Below are positions 21,356 through 29,579 of a stretch of 30,908 nt of DNA, piece after piece (within the stretch, counting starts at the first letter, position 1; each line of letters begins with the position of its first letter). The notes under the pieces were generated by a model, which saw only the letters and a program-made list of their open reading frames with translations, searched no databases and had not been told where the DNA came from. The translations under genes and the position numbers were made by a program. Source of the stretch: DUOH01 sp036562625 (GTDB lineage Bacteria; Bacillota; UBA4882; UBA10575); assembly GCA_036562625.1 (NCBI GenBank), contig DATCJV010000100.1, positions 1 through 30,908 of the forward strand, given 5' to 3'.

Positions 21356-22678
21356 TTGATACGAATTCTTGATTCTGCGAAAGACCTGAAGGAGATTGAA
21401 AAGTTGATCGACCGCCGGGGTCTTTTAACCGGGGAAGGGGAAGACGCCCGGACGCGTCTGCGGAGTGTGGAAGAGATTCTCCGCAATGTACAGCTTCATG
21501 GAGATCAAGCCTTGCTCGACTATACAAAAGCCTTTGATCAGGTGGAGCTCTCTCGGTCAGAATTAAGGGTCGGCAAAGCCGAGTTTGACCAGGCTTATCG
21601 AGAAGTCGCTCCGGAGGAGCTGGCTGCTCTCCGCACGGCCAAAGAGAATATTCTCCGTTTTCACCGGCGGCAACTGAAGAATTCTTGGTCAGTGTATGAA
21701 GATAACGGGGTGATTCTTGGGCAAAGATACATCCCCCTGGACTCTGTGGGGCTGTATGTGCCGGGAGGAACCGGTGGCCTGACACCTTTAGTTTCTTCGG
21801 TTTTTATGAATACGCTGCCGGCGGTGGTGGCCGGGGTGGGGCGGATCATCATCTGCACGCCTCCCAGAGCCGACAAGAGTATCAATCCTTATCTGTTGGT
21901 CGCCGCCGCCGAGGCGGGGATCGACGAGGTTTATAAGGTTGGAGGAGCGCAGGCTATAGCGGCTATGGCCTTTGGTACTCACACCATTCCCCGGGTTGAT
22001 AAGATTGTGGGGCCCGGCAATGCATATGTGACTATAGCCAAACGTTTGGTCTACGGCCGGGTGGGCTTGGATATGCTGGCCGGGCCCAGCGAGATTTTGA
22101 TCGTGGCCGATCATACCGCAGAGCCGAAGCTTTTGGCGGCGGATCTGTTATCCCAGGCCGAGCATGACCCGATGTCCGGCGCTATATTGCTTACACCCAG
22201 CTCGGAACTGATTGAGGAAACTGCAGCGGAACTTAATAGGCAAGTGCAGGTTATGCCCAGACGGGAGATTGCGGAAGCTGCCCTCAGGAATTTCAGCGCG
22301 CTGATTAGGACCGCGGATCTGGCGGAAGCAATTGAGCTGGCGAATGACTGCGCGCCGGAGCATTTGGAGCTGATCGTGGAGGATCCCTACTTGTGGCTGG
22401 GGAGAGTAAAACATGCCGGCGCCGTTTTTTTGGGCGCTTATTCTCCGGAACCCATCGGCGATTACGTGGCCGGAACCAATCACGTTTTACCGACCAACGG
22501 TACAGCCAGGTTTGCCTCGGCTTTAAGTGTGGATGACTTTGTAAAGAAGATGAGTGTCATCAGTTATACTCCGGCCGGAGTACGGGAGTATGGACCGGCG
22601 GCGGTACGGATTGCCCGTTTGGAGGGGTTGGAAGCCCATGCCATGGCGGTGGAATTAAGGCTTAAGGAGGAGACTTAA
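21356..22678 (+). CDS. hisD: Histidinol dehydrogenase
   Basis: HisD performs the last two oxidations, histidinol to histidine, using zinc and NAD. Family motifs include SVGLYVPGGTGGLTPLVSSV, KVGGAQAIAAMAFGT, VDKIVGPGNAYV, SQAEHDP (zinc-site residues) and CAPEHLEL, with NHVLPTNGTARF near the end. The frame is open to 21305, but TTG 21356 is preferred. GGAGGTG lies 7 bases before it, it gives the usual opening MIRIL, and the extra residues upstream (MIKGVNRGMGIPPEVK) include that ribosome site. The result is 440 residues, close to the usual 430. It follows hisG by 57 bases. Confidence 0.92.
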   Translation: MIRILDSAKDLKEIEKLIDRRGLLTGEGEDARTRLRSVEEILRNVQLHGDQALLDYTKAFDQVELSRSELRVGKAEFDQAYREVAPEELAALRTAKENILRFHRRQLKNSWSVYEDNGVILGQRYIPLDSVGLYVPGGTGGLTPLVSSVFMNTLPAVVAGVGRIIICTPPRADKSINPYLLVAAAEAGIDEVYKVGGAQAIAAMAFGTHTIPRVDKIVGPGNAYVTIAKRLVYGRVGLDMLAGPSEILIVADHTAEPKLLAADLLSQAEHDPMSGAILLTPSSELIEETAAELNRQVQVMPRREIAEAALRNFSALIRTADLAEAIELANDCAPEHLELIVEDPYLWLGRVKHAGAVFLGAYSPEPIGDYVAGTNHVLPTNGTARFASALSVDDFVKKMSVISYTPAGVREYGPAAVRIARLEGLEAHAMAVELRLKEET

Positions 22679-22681
22679 TCC

Positions 22682-23266
22682 ATGAGAAGAGCGGAAGTGT
22701 CCCGGAAAACCAGGGAAACCCAGATTAGCATAGAATTGAACCTGGACGGAGCAGGAGAGTATCAGGTGGAGACCGGGATTGGTTTCTTTGATCACATGTT
22801 GAGTCATCTGGCCCACCAGAGTTTAATAGACTTGAAAGTGCAGGCCAAAGGGGATTTGCAGGTGGACGCTCACCATACAGTAGAGGATGTCGGTATCCTC
22901 TTCGGGCAAGCCCTCCAAGAGGCGTTAGGCGAAAAAGTGGGCATTACCAGGTACGGTTCGGCGATTCTCCCCATGGATGACGCGCTGGTTTTAGCCGCTG
23001 TCGACCTCAGCGGCCGCACCTACCTGGATTTTGCCGTACCCGTCGACGGACAATTGGGCGGCTACTTCGATTGTGAGCTGGCCAAAGAGTTTTTTTTCGC
23101 CCTCAGCCGTTCCGGGATGAATATTCATCTCCGTTTGTTGGCCGGCACAAACCGGCATCACATTCTGGAAGCGGTCTTCAAGGTCTTCGGCCGGGCCCTA
23201 CGGGCAGCGGTCCAACTGGACCCGGGCCGTTCCGGGATTCCTTCCACTAAAGGAGTGCTGGAGTAA
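22682..23266 (+). CDS. hisB: Imidazoleglycerol-phosphate dehydratase
   Basis: HisB removes water from imidazole-glycerol phosphate to yield imidazole-acetol phosphate. The 194-residue monofunctional form carries the expected paired His motifs that bind manganese: DAHHTVEDVGI and NRHHILEAVFK, along with FFDHMLSHLAHQS near the N-terminus. ATG 22682 lies 3 bases after the hisD stop, with AGGAGGAG within the hisD end, so translation is coupled. The next gene, hisA, begins 98 bases later; the usual hisH is not between them. Confidence 0.95.
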   Translation: MRRAEVSRKTRETQISIELNLDGAGEYQVETGIGFFDHMLSHLAHQSLIDLKVQAKGDLQVDAHHTVEDVGILFGQALQEALGEKVGITRYGSAILPMDDALVLAAVDLSGRTYLDFAVPVDGQLGGYFDCELAKEFFFALSRSGMNIHLRLLAGTNRHHILEAVFKVFGRALRAAVQLDPGRSGIPSTKGVLE

Positions 23267-23364
23267 GCGACTCTTACCCGACATCTGTGTGAGCCCGCAG
23301 TTTCATTCGGAGAAGAGCGGGTGGGCGGGGTTAACCATCCTGAAGAATTGTGGAGAGATGTAAG

Positions 23365-24102
23365 ATGAGGATCATTCCTGCGATTGATTTGCGGGGCGGC
23401 GCTTGTGTCCGCTTGGAACAAGGCGACTATAACCGGGAAACTGTCTATGGAGCGGATCCGGTGGCTGTGGCGGAACGTTGGGTGGCGGCGGGAGCCAAAA
23501 GGCTGCATGTGGTTGATTTGGACGGCGCCAAAGCCGGAGCTCCGCTACAGAAGGCAATAGTACGAAAAATTGTAGAAAAAGCACAGATCCCGGTGGAGGT
23601 AGGAGGCGGAATCAGGACCCGGGAAACTATCCGTTCTTACCTGGAGGACGGGGTGCAATGGGTGATCCTGGGTTCAGCGGCAGTAAGGGACCGAGAGCTT
23701 CTGGCCTGGGCTTGCGCGGAATATCCGGGCCGGATTATCTTGGGGTTGGATGCACGTCACGGGAAAGTGGCGGTTGATGGGTGGCTGAAAGATACCGGGG
23801 TTTTGGCGACGGACTTTGCCAAGCAAGCTAAGGAGCTGGGCGTGGAGGAAATAATTTATACCGATATCTCCCGGGACGGGACTTTAAGCGGCCCTAACCT
23901 GGAAGCTCTGGAGGTCATGGCCAAGGAGAGCGGTTTGTCGGTGATTGCTTCCGGAGGGGTTTCCTCTTTGGCTGATCTCTTGCGGATTAAAACCATGGAA
24001 CCATTGGGCGTGAGCGGCGCTATTGTTGGAAAAGCCCTATATAGCGGGCGGATTGATCTGGCGGAAGCCATCCGTAGACTGGAAGGAGAGGATTTGTGTT
24101 GA
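23365..24102 (+). CDS. hisA: ProFAR isomerase (phosphoribosylformimino-AICAR isomerase)
   Basis: HisA opens the ribose ring of ProFAR to give PRFAR. It is a TIM barrel with catalytic Asp in IPAIDLRGGACVRLEQGD and the second in GLDARHGKVAVDGW. Further barrel phosphate motifs are VEVGGGIRT and VIASGGVSS. From ATG 23365 it is 245 residues, as expected; GGAGAG lies 7 bases before it. The frame is open to 23350 without family sequence. It overlaps hisF by 7 bases. The 98-base gap before it (23267-23364) contains a short hairpin, CCCGC 23294-23298 with GCGGG 23317-23321, and no gene. Confidence 0.94.
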   Translation: MRIIPAIDLRGGACVRLEQGDYNRETVYGADPVAVAERWVAAGAKRLHVVDLDGAKAGAPLQKAIVRKIVEKAQIPVEVGGGIRTRETIRSYLEDGVQWVILGSAAVRDRELLAWACAEYPGRIILGLDARHGKVAVDGWLKDTGVLATDFAKQAKELGVEEIIYTDISRDGTLSGPNLEALEVMAKESGLSVIASGGVSSLADLLRIKTMEPLGVSGAIVGKALYSGRIDLAEAIRRLEGEDLC

Positions 24103-24884
24103 CAGTAAGGGTAATTCCTTGTTTGGATGTGAAGAACGGCCGGGTGGTCAAGGGAACGAATTTCGTCGGTTTGAAGGATGCCGGCGATCCGGTGGAGTTG
24201 GGCGCTTATTATGACCGGGAGGGCGCCGATGAACTGGTTTTTTTGGATATCACCGCTACTCAGGAACACCGTGGAACTGTCATCGAGATGGTGGAGAAAG
24301 TAGCAAAAGCGGTATCTATCCCCTTTACGGTGGGAGGCGGTATTTCTACGGTGGAGGATATTAGAAAGTTACTGCTGGCCGGAGCGGATAAGGTCTCAAT
24401 TAACACAGCGGCGGTGGAGAACCCGGACCTAATCCGTGAAGCAGCGGAACGCTTCGGCAGCCAATGTCTTGTCTTGGCGGTGGATGTCAAGAAACGTGAT
24501 TCCGCTGGCGGACGGTCCTGGGAAGTATATACTCATGGCGGGCATACTTCGACCGGTATTGACGTGCTGGATTGGGTAAAGAAAGGAGAAAGCCTGGGCG
24601 CTGGGGAGATCCTCCTGACCAGTATGGATACGGACGGAACAAAAGATGGTTACGATTATGACCTTTTACGTGCAGTCAGTGAAAGTGTGCGGATTCCGGT
24701 GATCGCCTCCGGTGGCGCCGGTAAGCTGGAACATTTGCGGGACGCTGTCCTAAAAGGAAAAGCCTCGGCTGTCTTGGCGGCCTCGATTTTTCATTATAAG
24801 ACATATACAATAAAAGAAGTCAAAGAATTCCTGGCGCAGGCCGGAATTGCGGTCAGACTGGAACCCGGTAAAATTACCGGTTAA
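24096..24884 (+). CDS. hisF: Imidazole glycerol phosphate synthase, cyclase subunit
   Basis: HisF converts PRFAR plus ammonia to imidazole-glycerol phosphate and AICAR. Its TIM barrel has the catalytic Asp residues in IPCLDVKNGRVVKG and LAVDVKKRD, the phosphate motifs TVGGGIST and VIASGGAG, and TSMDTDGTKDGYD, typical for the family. The 262 residues are slightly above the usual 252. GTG 24096 gives the standard opening MLTVRVIPC and overlaps hisA by 7 bases. Its partner glutaminase HisH is absent from this operon; a distant copy is likely, since HisF alone needs free ammonia. Confidence 0.95.
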   Translation: MLTVRVIPCLDVKNGRVVKGTNFVGLKDAGDPVELGAYYDREGADELVFLDITATQEHRGTVIEMVEKVAKAVSIPFTVGGGISTVEDIRKLLLAGADKVSINTAAVENPDLIREAAERFGSQCLVLAVDVKKRDSAGGRSWEVYTHGGHTSTGIDVLDWVKKGESLGAGEILLTSMDTDGTKDGYDYDLLRAVSESVRIPVIASGGAGKLEHLRDAVLKGKASAVLAASIFHYKTYTIKEVKEFLAQAGIAVRLEPGKITG

Positions 24885-24907
24885 GGTTATTAAGGAGTGA
24901 GTCGCTG

Positions 24908-25555
24908 GTGGAATATGATTCTGCTTTGCTTAAGGAAGTTGTTTTCGATGTCCAAGGGTTAGTGCCAGCTATTTTGCAGGATGCCAATACCGGTCAAATT
25001 TTGATGATGGCATATATGAACCGAGAATCCCTAGTTAAGACCTTGGAGACTGGAGAAGCGTGGTTCTATAGCAGGAGCCGGAAGGAATTATGGCACAAAG
25101 GAGAGACTTCCGGCGACTTCCAGCAAGTGGTGGAGATCAGCTTGGATTGTGACGGGGACACGCTTCTACTGAAAGTAATACCCGCAGGGGGAAAGGCCTG
25201 TCACACCGGAGAAACAAGCTGTTTCCACCGGAAACTGGCTGGTAAGGCCGGCGGAGATGTGGGGCGAAAAGGGGAGGGCTACGGGATCCTTGATGAGCTG
25301 TACCGGGTGATTCTTGATCGAAAGGTTCACCCAAAAGAAGGTTCCTATACTTGTTATCTATGGGAAAAGGGACAAGACAAGATCTTGAAGAAAGTCGGGG
25401 AAGAAACCGCCGAAGTAATCATCGGCTCCAAGAATAACAGTAAGGATGAAGTGATTTATGAAGCTGCCGATCTCCTTTACCACCTGTTGGTACTCTTGGC
25501 TTGGCACCAAATCGATCCGCACGAACTCATGGCGGAGTTGGCGAAAAGAAGGTAA
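24908..25555 (+). CDS. hisIE: Bifunctional phosphoribosyl-AMP cyclohydrolase / phosphoribosyl-ATP pyrophosphatase
   Basis: HisIE does steps two and three of the pathway. The N-terminal HisI half has MMAYMNRESLVKTLETGEAWFYSRSR (read in two parts), LWHKGETSGDFQQV and the zinc/magnesium stretch LDCDGDTLLLKV, with CHTGETSCFH. The C-terminal HisE half has SYTCYLWEKGQDKILKKVGE and EETAEVIIGSKN, then YEAADLLYHLLVLL. The total of 215 residues is normal for the fusion. GTG 24908 has AAGGAGTG about 10 bases upstream. It is the last his gene, ending 21 bases before pcrA, without a visible terminator, so pcrA may be co-transcribed. Confidence 0.94.
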   Translation: MEYDSALLKEVVFDVQGLVPAILQDANTGQILMMAYMNRESLVKTLETGEAWFYSRSRKELWHKGETSGDFQQVVEISLDCDGDTLLLKVIPAGGKACHTGETSCFHRKLAGKAGGDVGRKGEGYGILDELYRVILDRKVHPKEGSYTCYLWEKGQDKILKKVGEETAEVIIGSKNNSKDEVIYEAADLLYHLLVLLAWHQIDPHELMAELAKRR

Positions 25556-25576
25556 GAAAATTGGGGTGTATTATTG

Positions 25577-27736
25577 ATGGAAAGCTTACTGAAAGACTTG
25601 AATCCGGCGCAACAAGAAGCGGTCAGTCATACGGAAGGACCGCTTTTGATTTTAGCCGGGGCCGGTAGCGGAAAGACCCGTGTCTTAACCTATAGAATCG
25701 CCTATTTACTGGCCAAGGGCGTGCCGCCGGCACAGATCTTGGCAGTCACCTTTACGAACAAAGCAGCTCAGGAAATGAAGGAACGTGTAGTCAACTTGGT
25801 GGGTCCGGTGGCGGAAAGAATCTGGATCAGTACCTTTCATGCGGCTTGTGTCCGGATCTTACGGCAGGACGGCACCTGTCTGGGCTTGGATAAAAATTTT
25901 GTCATCTATGACACGCAAGACCAACTCATCGTAGTGAAAGAAGCGATGAGGGAGTTGAATTTGAGTGAGAAGAATTTTAATCCCCGGGCGATCCTGTCCA
26001 GTATCTCCAAGGCCAAAAATGAACTGGTCGGTCCGGAGGATTATCAGAATAAAGCGGCCGATTTTTGGACACAGGCCGTGGCGAAGATCTACCCTTTATA
26101 CCAGAAGAACCTGCAGAAAAATTCGGCCGTCGACTTTGATGATTTGATCATGTATACAGTCAAGCTTCTGGCGGAATTTCCCGAGGTTCTTCAGGAATAT
26201 CAGGAGCGGTTCAGATATATTTTGATCGATGAGTATCAAGACACCAATCATGCTCAGTATAATCTGGTCAAGCTCCTGGCGGCTAAATATCGTAATTTGT
26301 GTGTGGTCGGAGATGATGATCAATCCATATACAGTTTCCGTTGTGCCGACATTCGCAATATTCTGGAATTTGAGAAGGATTATCCGGAAGTAATGATCGT
26401 TAAGTTGGAACAGAATTACCGCTCAACCCAGAAGATTTTACAAGCCGCCAACGAGGTGATTAGGAACAACAGTTATCGAAAGGCTAAAACCCTTTGGACG
26501 GAAAATGAACCGGGAGATCCGGCTACTCTGTACCAGGCCGCTGATGAGCGGGAAGAGGCCAGGTGGGTGACGCAGGAGATCGAAGATCTGCGCAAAGCGG
26601 GGTACTCTTATGGTGATATTGGTCTTTTGTATCGGATCAATGCCCAGTCCCGTACCTTTGAGGAAGCCTTGATTCAAAAGGGAATTCCCTATAAGGTAGT
26701 GGGCGGTTTACGCTTTTATGATCGGAAAGAGATCCGTGATATCTTGGCCTACCTCCGGTTAATCTATAACCTCCAGGACCGGGTCAGCTTGCGGAGGATT
26801 ATTAATACCCCAAAGCGGGGGATTGGTCAGGCTACGGTGGAGCGGCTCATTGGTTTTCTGGATGATACCGGGCTGCCACTGCTGGAAGGATTATCCCAAA
26901 TTGGCCAGGCGGGTATCCTTCCTTCCCGCGCCGTTAATTTACTAAACAAATTCTATTATTTTCTATTGGAGATGGTGCAACTAAGGGAAACATCCGGCGT
27001 CTCCCACTTGACCAAAGAGATTCTGGAAAAATCAGGTTATCTACAGGAATTACAGGCCGAAGACACCGTGGAGGCGAAGAGCCGTTTGGAGAACCTGGAT
27101 GAGTTTTTGGCGCTCACTACGGAGTTTGAAAAGGAAAGTGACGACAAGTCCTTGGGAGGCTTCTTGGAGACCGTGGCTCTGGTGGCGGAGGCGGATCAGT
27201 ATGACCAGGAACAAGAGGGTGTGACCTTGATGACAATCCACTCTGCCAAAGGACTGGAGTTTCCCGTAGTGTTTCTGGTCGGGATGGAGGAAGGGATCTT
27301 TCCCCACAGCCGCTCGTTAATGGAATCTGCAGAGCTGGAAGAGGAAAGGCGCCTTTGTTATGTGGGGATGACCAGAGCCAAAAAAAGGTTATACCTGACT
27401 TATGCGGCGATGAGAAATCTTTACGGCGGTACTCAATACTCCATTCCCTCCCGCTTCTTGGGAGAGATCTCTCCGGAACTCCTCGATCGACCGGGCGCCA
27501 GGAGGTTTGCCGCCGGGAGTGAAAGGAAGACTTCTGCTCAGTCAATCCAGCCAAAGCCCAAGGAACGAACTGCTTTAGAGTTACAGGCCGGCGATAAGGT
27601 GGCCCATGAAAAATGGGGGATTGGTACGGTGATCTCCGTAAACGGCCAGGGCGATGAGGCCCAGGTGACAGTAGCTTTTCCTGGTTTGGGGATTAAAAAA
27701 CTGATCCTCTCCTATGCTCCTTTGGAAAAAGTATAA
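25577..27736 (+). CDS. pcrA: ATP-dependent 3'-5' DNA helicase PcrA (UvrD/Rep family)
   Basis: PcrA is a superfamily-1A helicase used in repair, plasmid replication and clearing of RNA polymerase. Motifs are all present in order: LAGAGSGKTRVL (Walker A), TFTNKAAQEM, STFHA, DEYQDTN (Walker B), GDDDQSIYSFR, NYRST, TIHSAKGLEFPVVFLVG, and EERRLCYVGMTRAKKRLYL. The C-terminal Tudor-like tail that binds RNA polymerase is present (GDKVAHEKWGIGTVISVNG). From ATG 25577 it is 719 residues, the usual length. GGGGTG lies 8 bases upstream; a TTG at 25574 is an alternative. The neighbouring genes are not functionally related. Confidence 0.96.
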   Translation: MESLLKDLNPAQQEAVSHTEGPLLILAGAGSGKTRVLTYRIAYLLAKGVPPAQILAVTFTNKAAQEMKERVVNLVGPVAERIWISTFHAACVRILRQDGTCLGLDKNFVIYDTQDQLIVVKEAMRELNLSEKNFNPRAILSSISKAKNELVGPEDYQNKAADFWTQAVAKIYPLYQKNLQKNSAVDFDDLIMYTVKLLAEFPEVLQEYQERFRYILIDEYQDTNHAQYNLVKLLAAKYRNLCVVGDDDQSIYSFRCADIRNILEFEKDYPEVMIVKLEQNYRSTQKILQAANEVIRNNSYRKAKTLWTENEPGDPATLYQAADEREEARWVTQEIEDLRKAGYSYGDIGLLYRINAQSRTFEEALIQKGIPYKVVGGLRFYDRKEIRDILAYLRLIYNLQDRVSLRRIINTPKRGIGQATVERLIGFLDDTGLPLLEGLSQIGQAGILPSRAVNLLNKFYYFLLEMVQLRETSGVSHLTKEILEKSGYLQELQAEDTVEAKSRLENLDEFLALTTEFEKESDDKSLGGFLETVALVAEADQYDQEQEGVTLMTIHSAKGLEFPVVFLVGMEEGIFPHSRSLMESAELEEERRLCYVGMTRAKKRLYLTYAAMRNLYGGTQYSIPSRFLGEISPELLDRPGARRFAAGSERKTSAQSIQPKPKERTALELQAGDKVAHEKWGIGTVISVNGQGDEAQVTVAFPGLGIKKLILSYAPLEKV

Positions 27737-27840
27737 ACCCACCAGAGGCGGATTTTCGGAGTATACCGCGATTATCCGGGAGTTATTTCCTGTGTTTTTT
27801 TGCAAGATTAGGAAGGAACGGTATTTTACAGGTCGAAGAT

Positions 27841-27862
27841 CCTATCAGGAGATGATAGGAGG
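27841..27862 (+). promoter_or_regulatory. Hairpin overlapping the amidase ribosome-binding site
   Basis: CCTATC (27841-27846) pairs perfectly with GATAGG (27854-27859) around a 7-base loop. The ribosome site AGGAGG (27857-27862) shares its first three bases with the stem, so folding could reduce translation of the amidase. Confidence 0.4.
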
Positions 27863-27870
27863 AAGACCCT

Positions 27871-29556
27871 GTGACGAAACGAATAATCAATTCCTGTCTC
27901 TGTGTTCTATTTTTTTTGGCGAGTGGTATTATATATGGCGTTGGCCGGCGGCTGCCTGTGAATAACCTATCCCAACCCCTACCGGCTGTCGAAAACCAGA
28001 CTTGGGTCCCGGCGGAGACGTCTGTAAAGGACGTTTCCCCGACGCAGGACGGCCGTGTTAATCAGGCTGAGGCAAGGAAGGAGAATTATTTATTATCCAT
28101 TGAACAGGTGACGCATTTAGGACGCCCGGCCTTTCTGCTACGGACGACGAATAAGTTTACTTTTGACTCGTTTCTGCTCAAAAAGCCGGATCGTCTGGTA
28201 ATTGACTTGGATGGAGTAGTTCCCGCTCCAGAAGGTTATGGCGATTTTAAAGCCTCAGGCATTGTGAAGGCGATCAGGATTGGGAGACAGAATCCGGAAA
28301 AAACCAGGGTGGTTTTTGATCTTTCCGCCCTGGTCGGCTATAAACTGGTGAATTCCGCAGAAGAACCCGATCGATTGCTGGTGGTCTTCAATAGCGTCTT
28401 AAAGGAGGTCGGGATTATTTCCAACACTGCGGAACCGAGCATCTTCATTGACACGACCCATCCCATTCAATACAAAACAACACTGGCCCTCAACCCTCAC
28501 CGGGTAATTATTGATCTGTGGGATGTCACGTTGATGGGAGAGTCCTTGGTCATTCCGGGGGGCGGCGCCTGGATCAGCCAGATCAGGGTCAGCCAATTTG
28601 ATCCGCAGACTATCAGGGTAGTTTTGGATGTGAAAGAACCCCGGGGCTGTGTAGTCACTCCCTCCCGCACAGTCGATAACCGGTTGGAGATTAAGACGAT
28701 TCAAAGGATTACTGACGTCCAGTGGAATCAGGAGAAAACACCTGAGGAAATACTCATCCGCAGCACCGGTGAGATCAATGAAGAGGTGGCCTTTACCGAG
28801 GATGAGCAGAAGATGGTCATCCTCTTACGCCACGCGGTTTTGGCCGGGGAGTTAAAGGAAAAAGCAAAAGCTACGCAGCTGGTGATGGCGGAAGACCCCG
28901 CCTCCATAGTACGAATCGAAGTTCCAAAGCCGGGTCCGGTTAAATACAAGAAAGAATTAAATGCGGATCGTAATGAGTTGCGGATCAGCTTTGCCGAGTC
29001 CCCTCCGCTGCAGGGAAGGTTGATTGTGCTTGATCCTGGACATGGCGGAGTGGATGCCGGAGCGATCGGCAGTCAAGGGGGACGGGAGAAAGAAATCAAC
29101 CTGGCAGTCTCCCTTAAACTCAAAAAAAAGTTGGAAGCGGCCGGCGCTCATGTCATCATGACCAGAGAAGAAGATAAGTACGTGTCCTTATATGAGCGGG
29201 CGGCTATTGCCAATAACGCCGGTTCCATTATCACCCTAAGCATTCACTGTAATTTTCATCCGGACTCCAGGGTTAATGGTTTTGAGGTCTTTTACCATCC
29301 GGACCGGAAGGATAGCGCCGCACTGGGTAAAGCCATCTTTGAACACGTTATGCGACAAGTGAAGATTAAACCGTTAGCCGTGAAGACCAGCAAGGACCTG
29401 GTGTTGACCAGAGAGACACAGATGGCGACGGTCCTTATTGAAATGGGATTTCTCTCCAACCGCCAGGAAGAATCTATTATGAAGACCGAACAGTTTCAGG
29501 ATAAAATTGCGGAAGGAATCTTCCAGGGGGTTTGCGCATATCTGCGGAGCGAGTAA
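27871..29556 (+). CDS. N-acetylmuramoyl-L-alanine amidase with AMIN domains
   Basis: The enzyme cuts the bond between MurNAc and the L-Ala of the stem peptide, usually to separate daughter cells. A signal/anchor helix (residues 6-22) leads into two AMIN-like beta domains (about 70-170 and 180-275), which target the septum or wall, and a third, degenerate beta segment to about 380. The Amidase_3 domain follows. Zinc ligands are His391 in LDPGHGG, Glu408 in REKEINL and His459 in SIHCNF; the catalytic Glu524 lies in LIEMGFLSN. The GTG 27871 start has AGGAGG 8 bases upstream. AMIN plus Amidase_3 is the AmiC-type arrangement, common in two-membrane bacteria and in some Firmicutes. Confidence 0.92.
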   Translation: MTKRIINSCLCVLFFLASGIIYGVGRRLPVNNLSQPLPAVENQTWVPAETSVKDVSPTQDGRVNQAEARKENYLLSIEQVTHLGRPAFLLRTTNKFTFDSFLLKKPDRLVIDLDGVVPAPEGYGDFKASGIVKAIRIGRQNPEKTRVVFDLSALVGYKLVNSAEEPDRLLVVFNSVLKEVGIISNTAEPSIFIDTTHPIQYKTTLALNPHRVIIDLWDVTLMGESLVIPGGGAWISQIRVSQFDPQTIRVVLDVKEPRGCVVTPSRTVDNRLEIKTIQRITDVQWNQEKTPEEILIRSTGEINEEVAFTEDEQKMVILLRHAVLAGELKEKAKATQLVMAEDPASIVRIEVPKPGPVKYKKELNADRNELRISFAESPPLQGRLIVLDPGHGGVDAGAIGSQGGREKEINLAVSLKLKKKLEAAGAHVIMTREEDKYVSLYERAAIANNAGSIITLSIHCNFHPDSRVNGFEVFYHPDRKDSAALGKAIFEHVMRQVKIKPLAVKTSKDLVLTRETQMATVLIEMGFLSNRQEESIMKTEQFQDKIAEGIFQGVCAYLRSE

Positions 29557-29579
29557 GAGTAATAAGACAAGGAGGCGCC

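Noticed and set aside
23267..23364. hisH remnant between hisB and hisA
   Set aside because: The gap is too short and no glutaminase motif (GLGxC or HxE-type) can be read in any frame.
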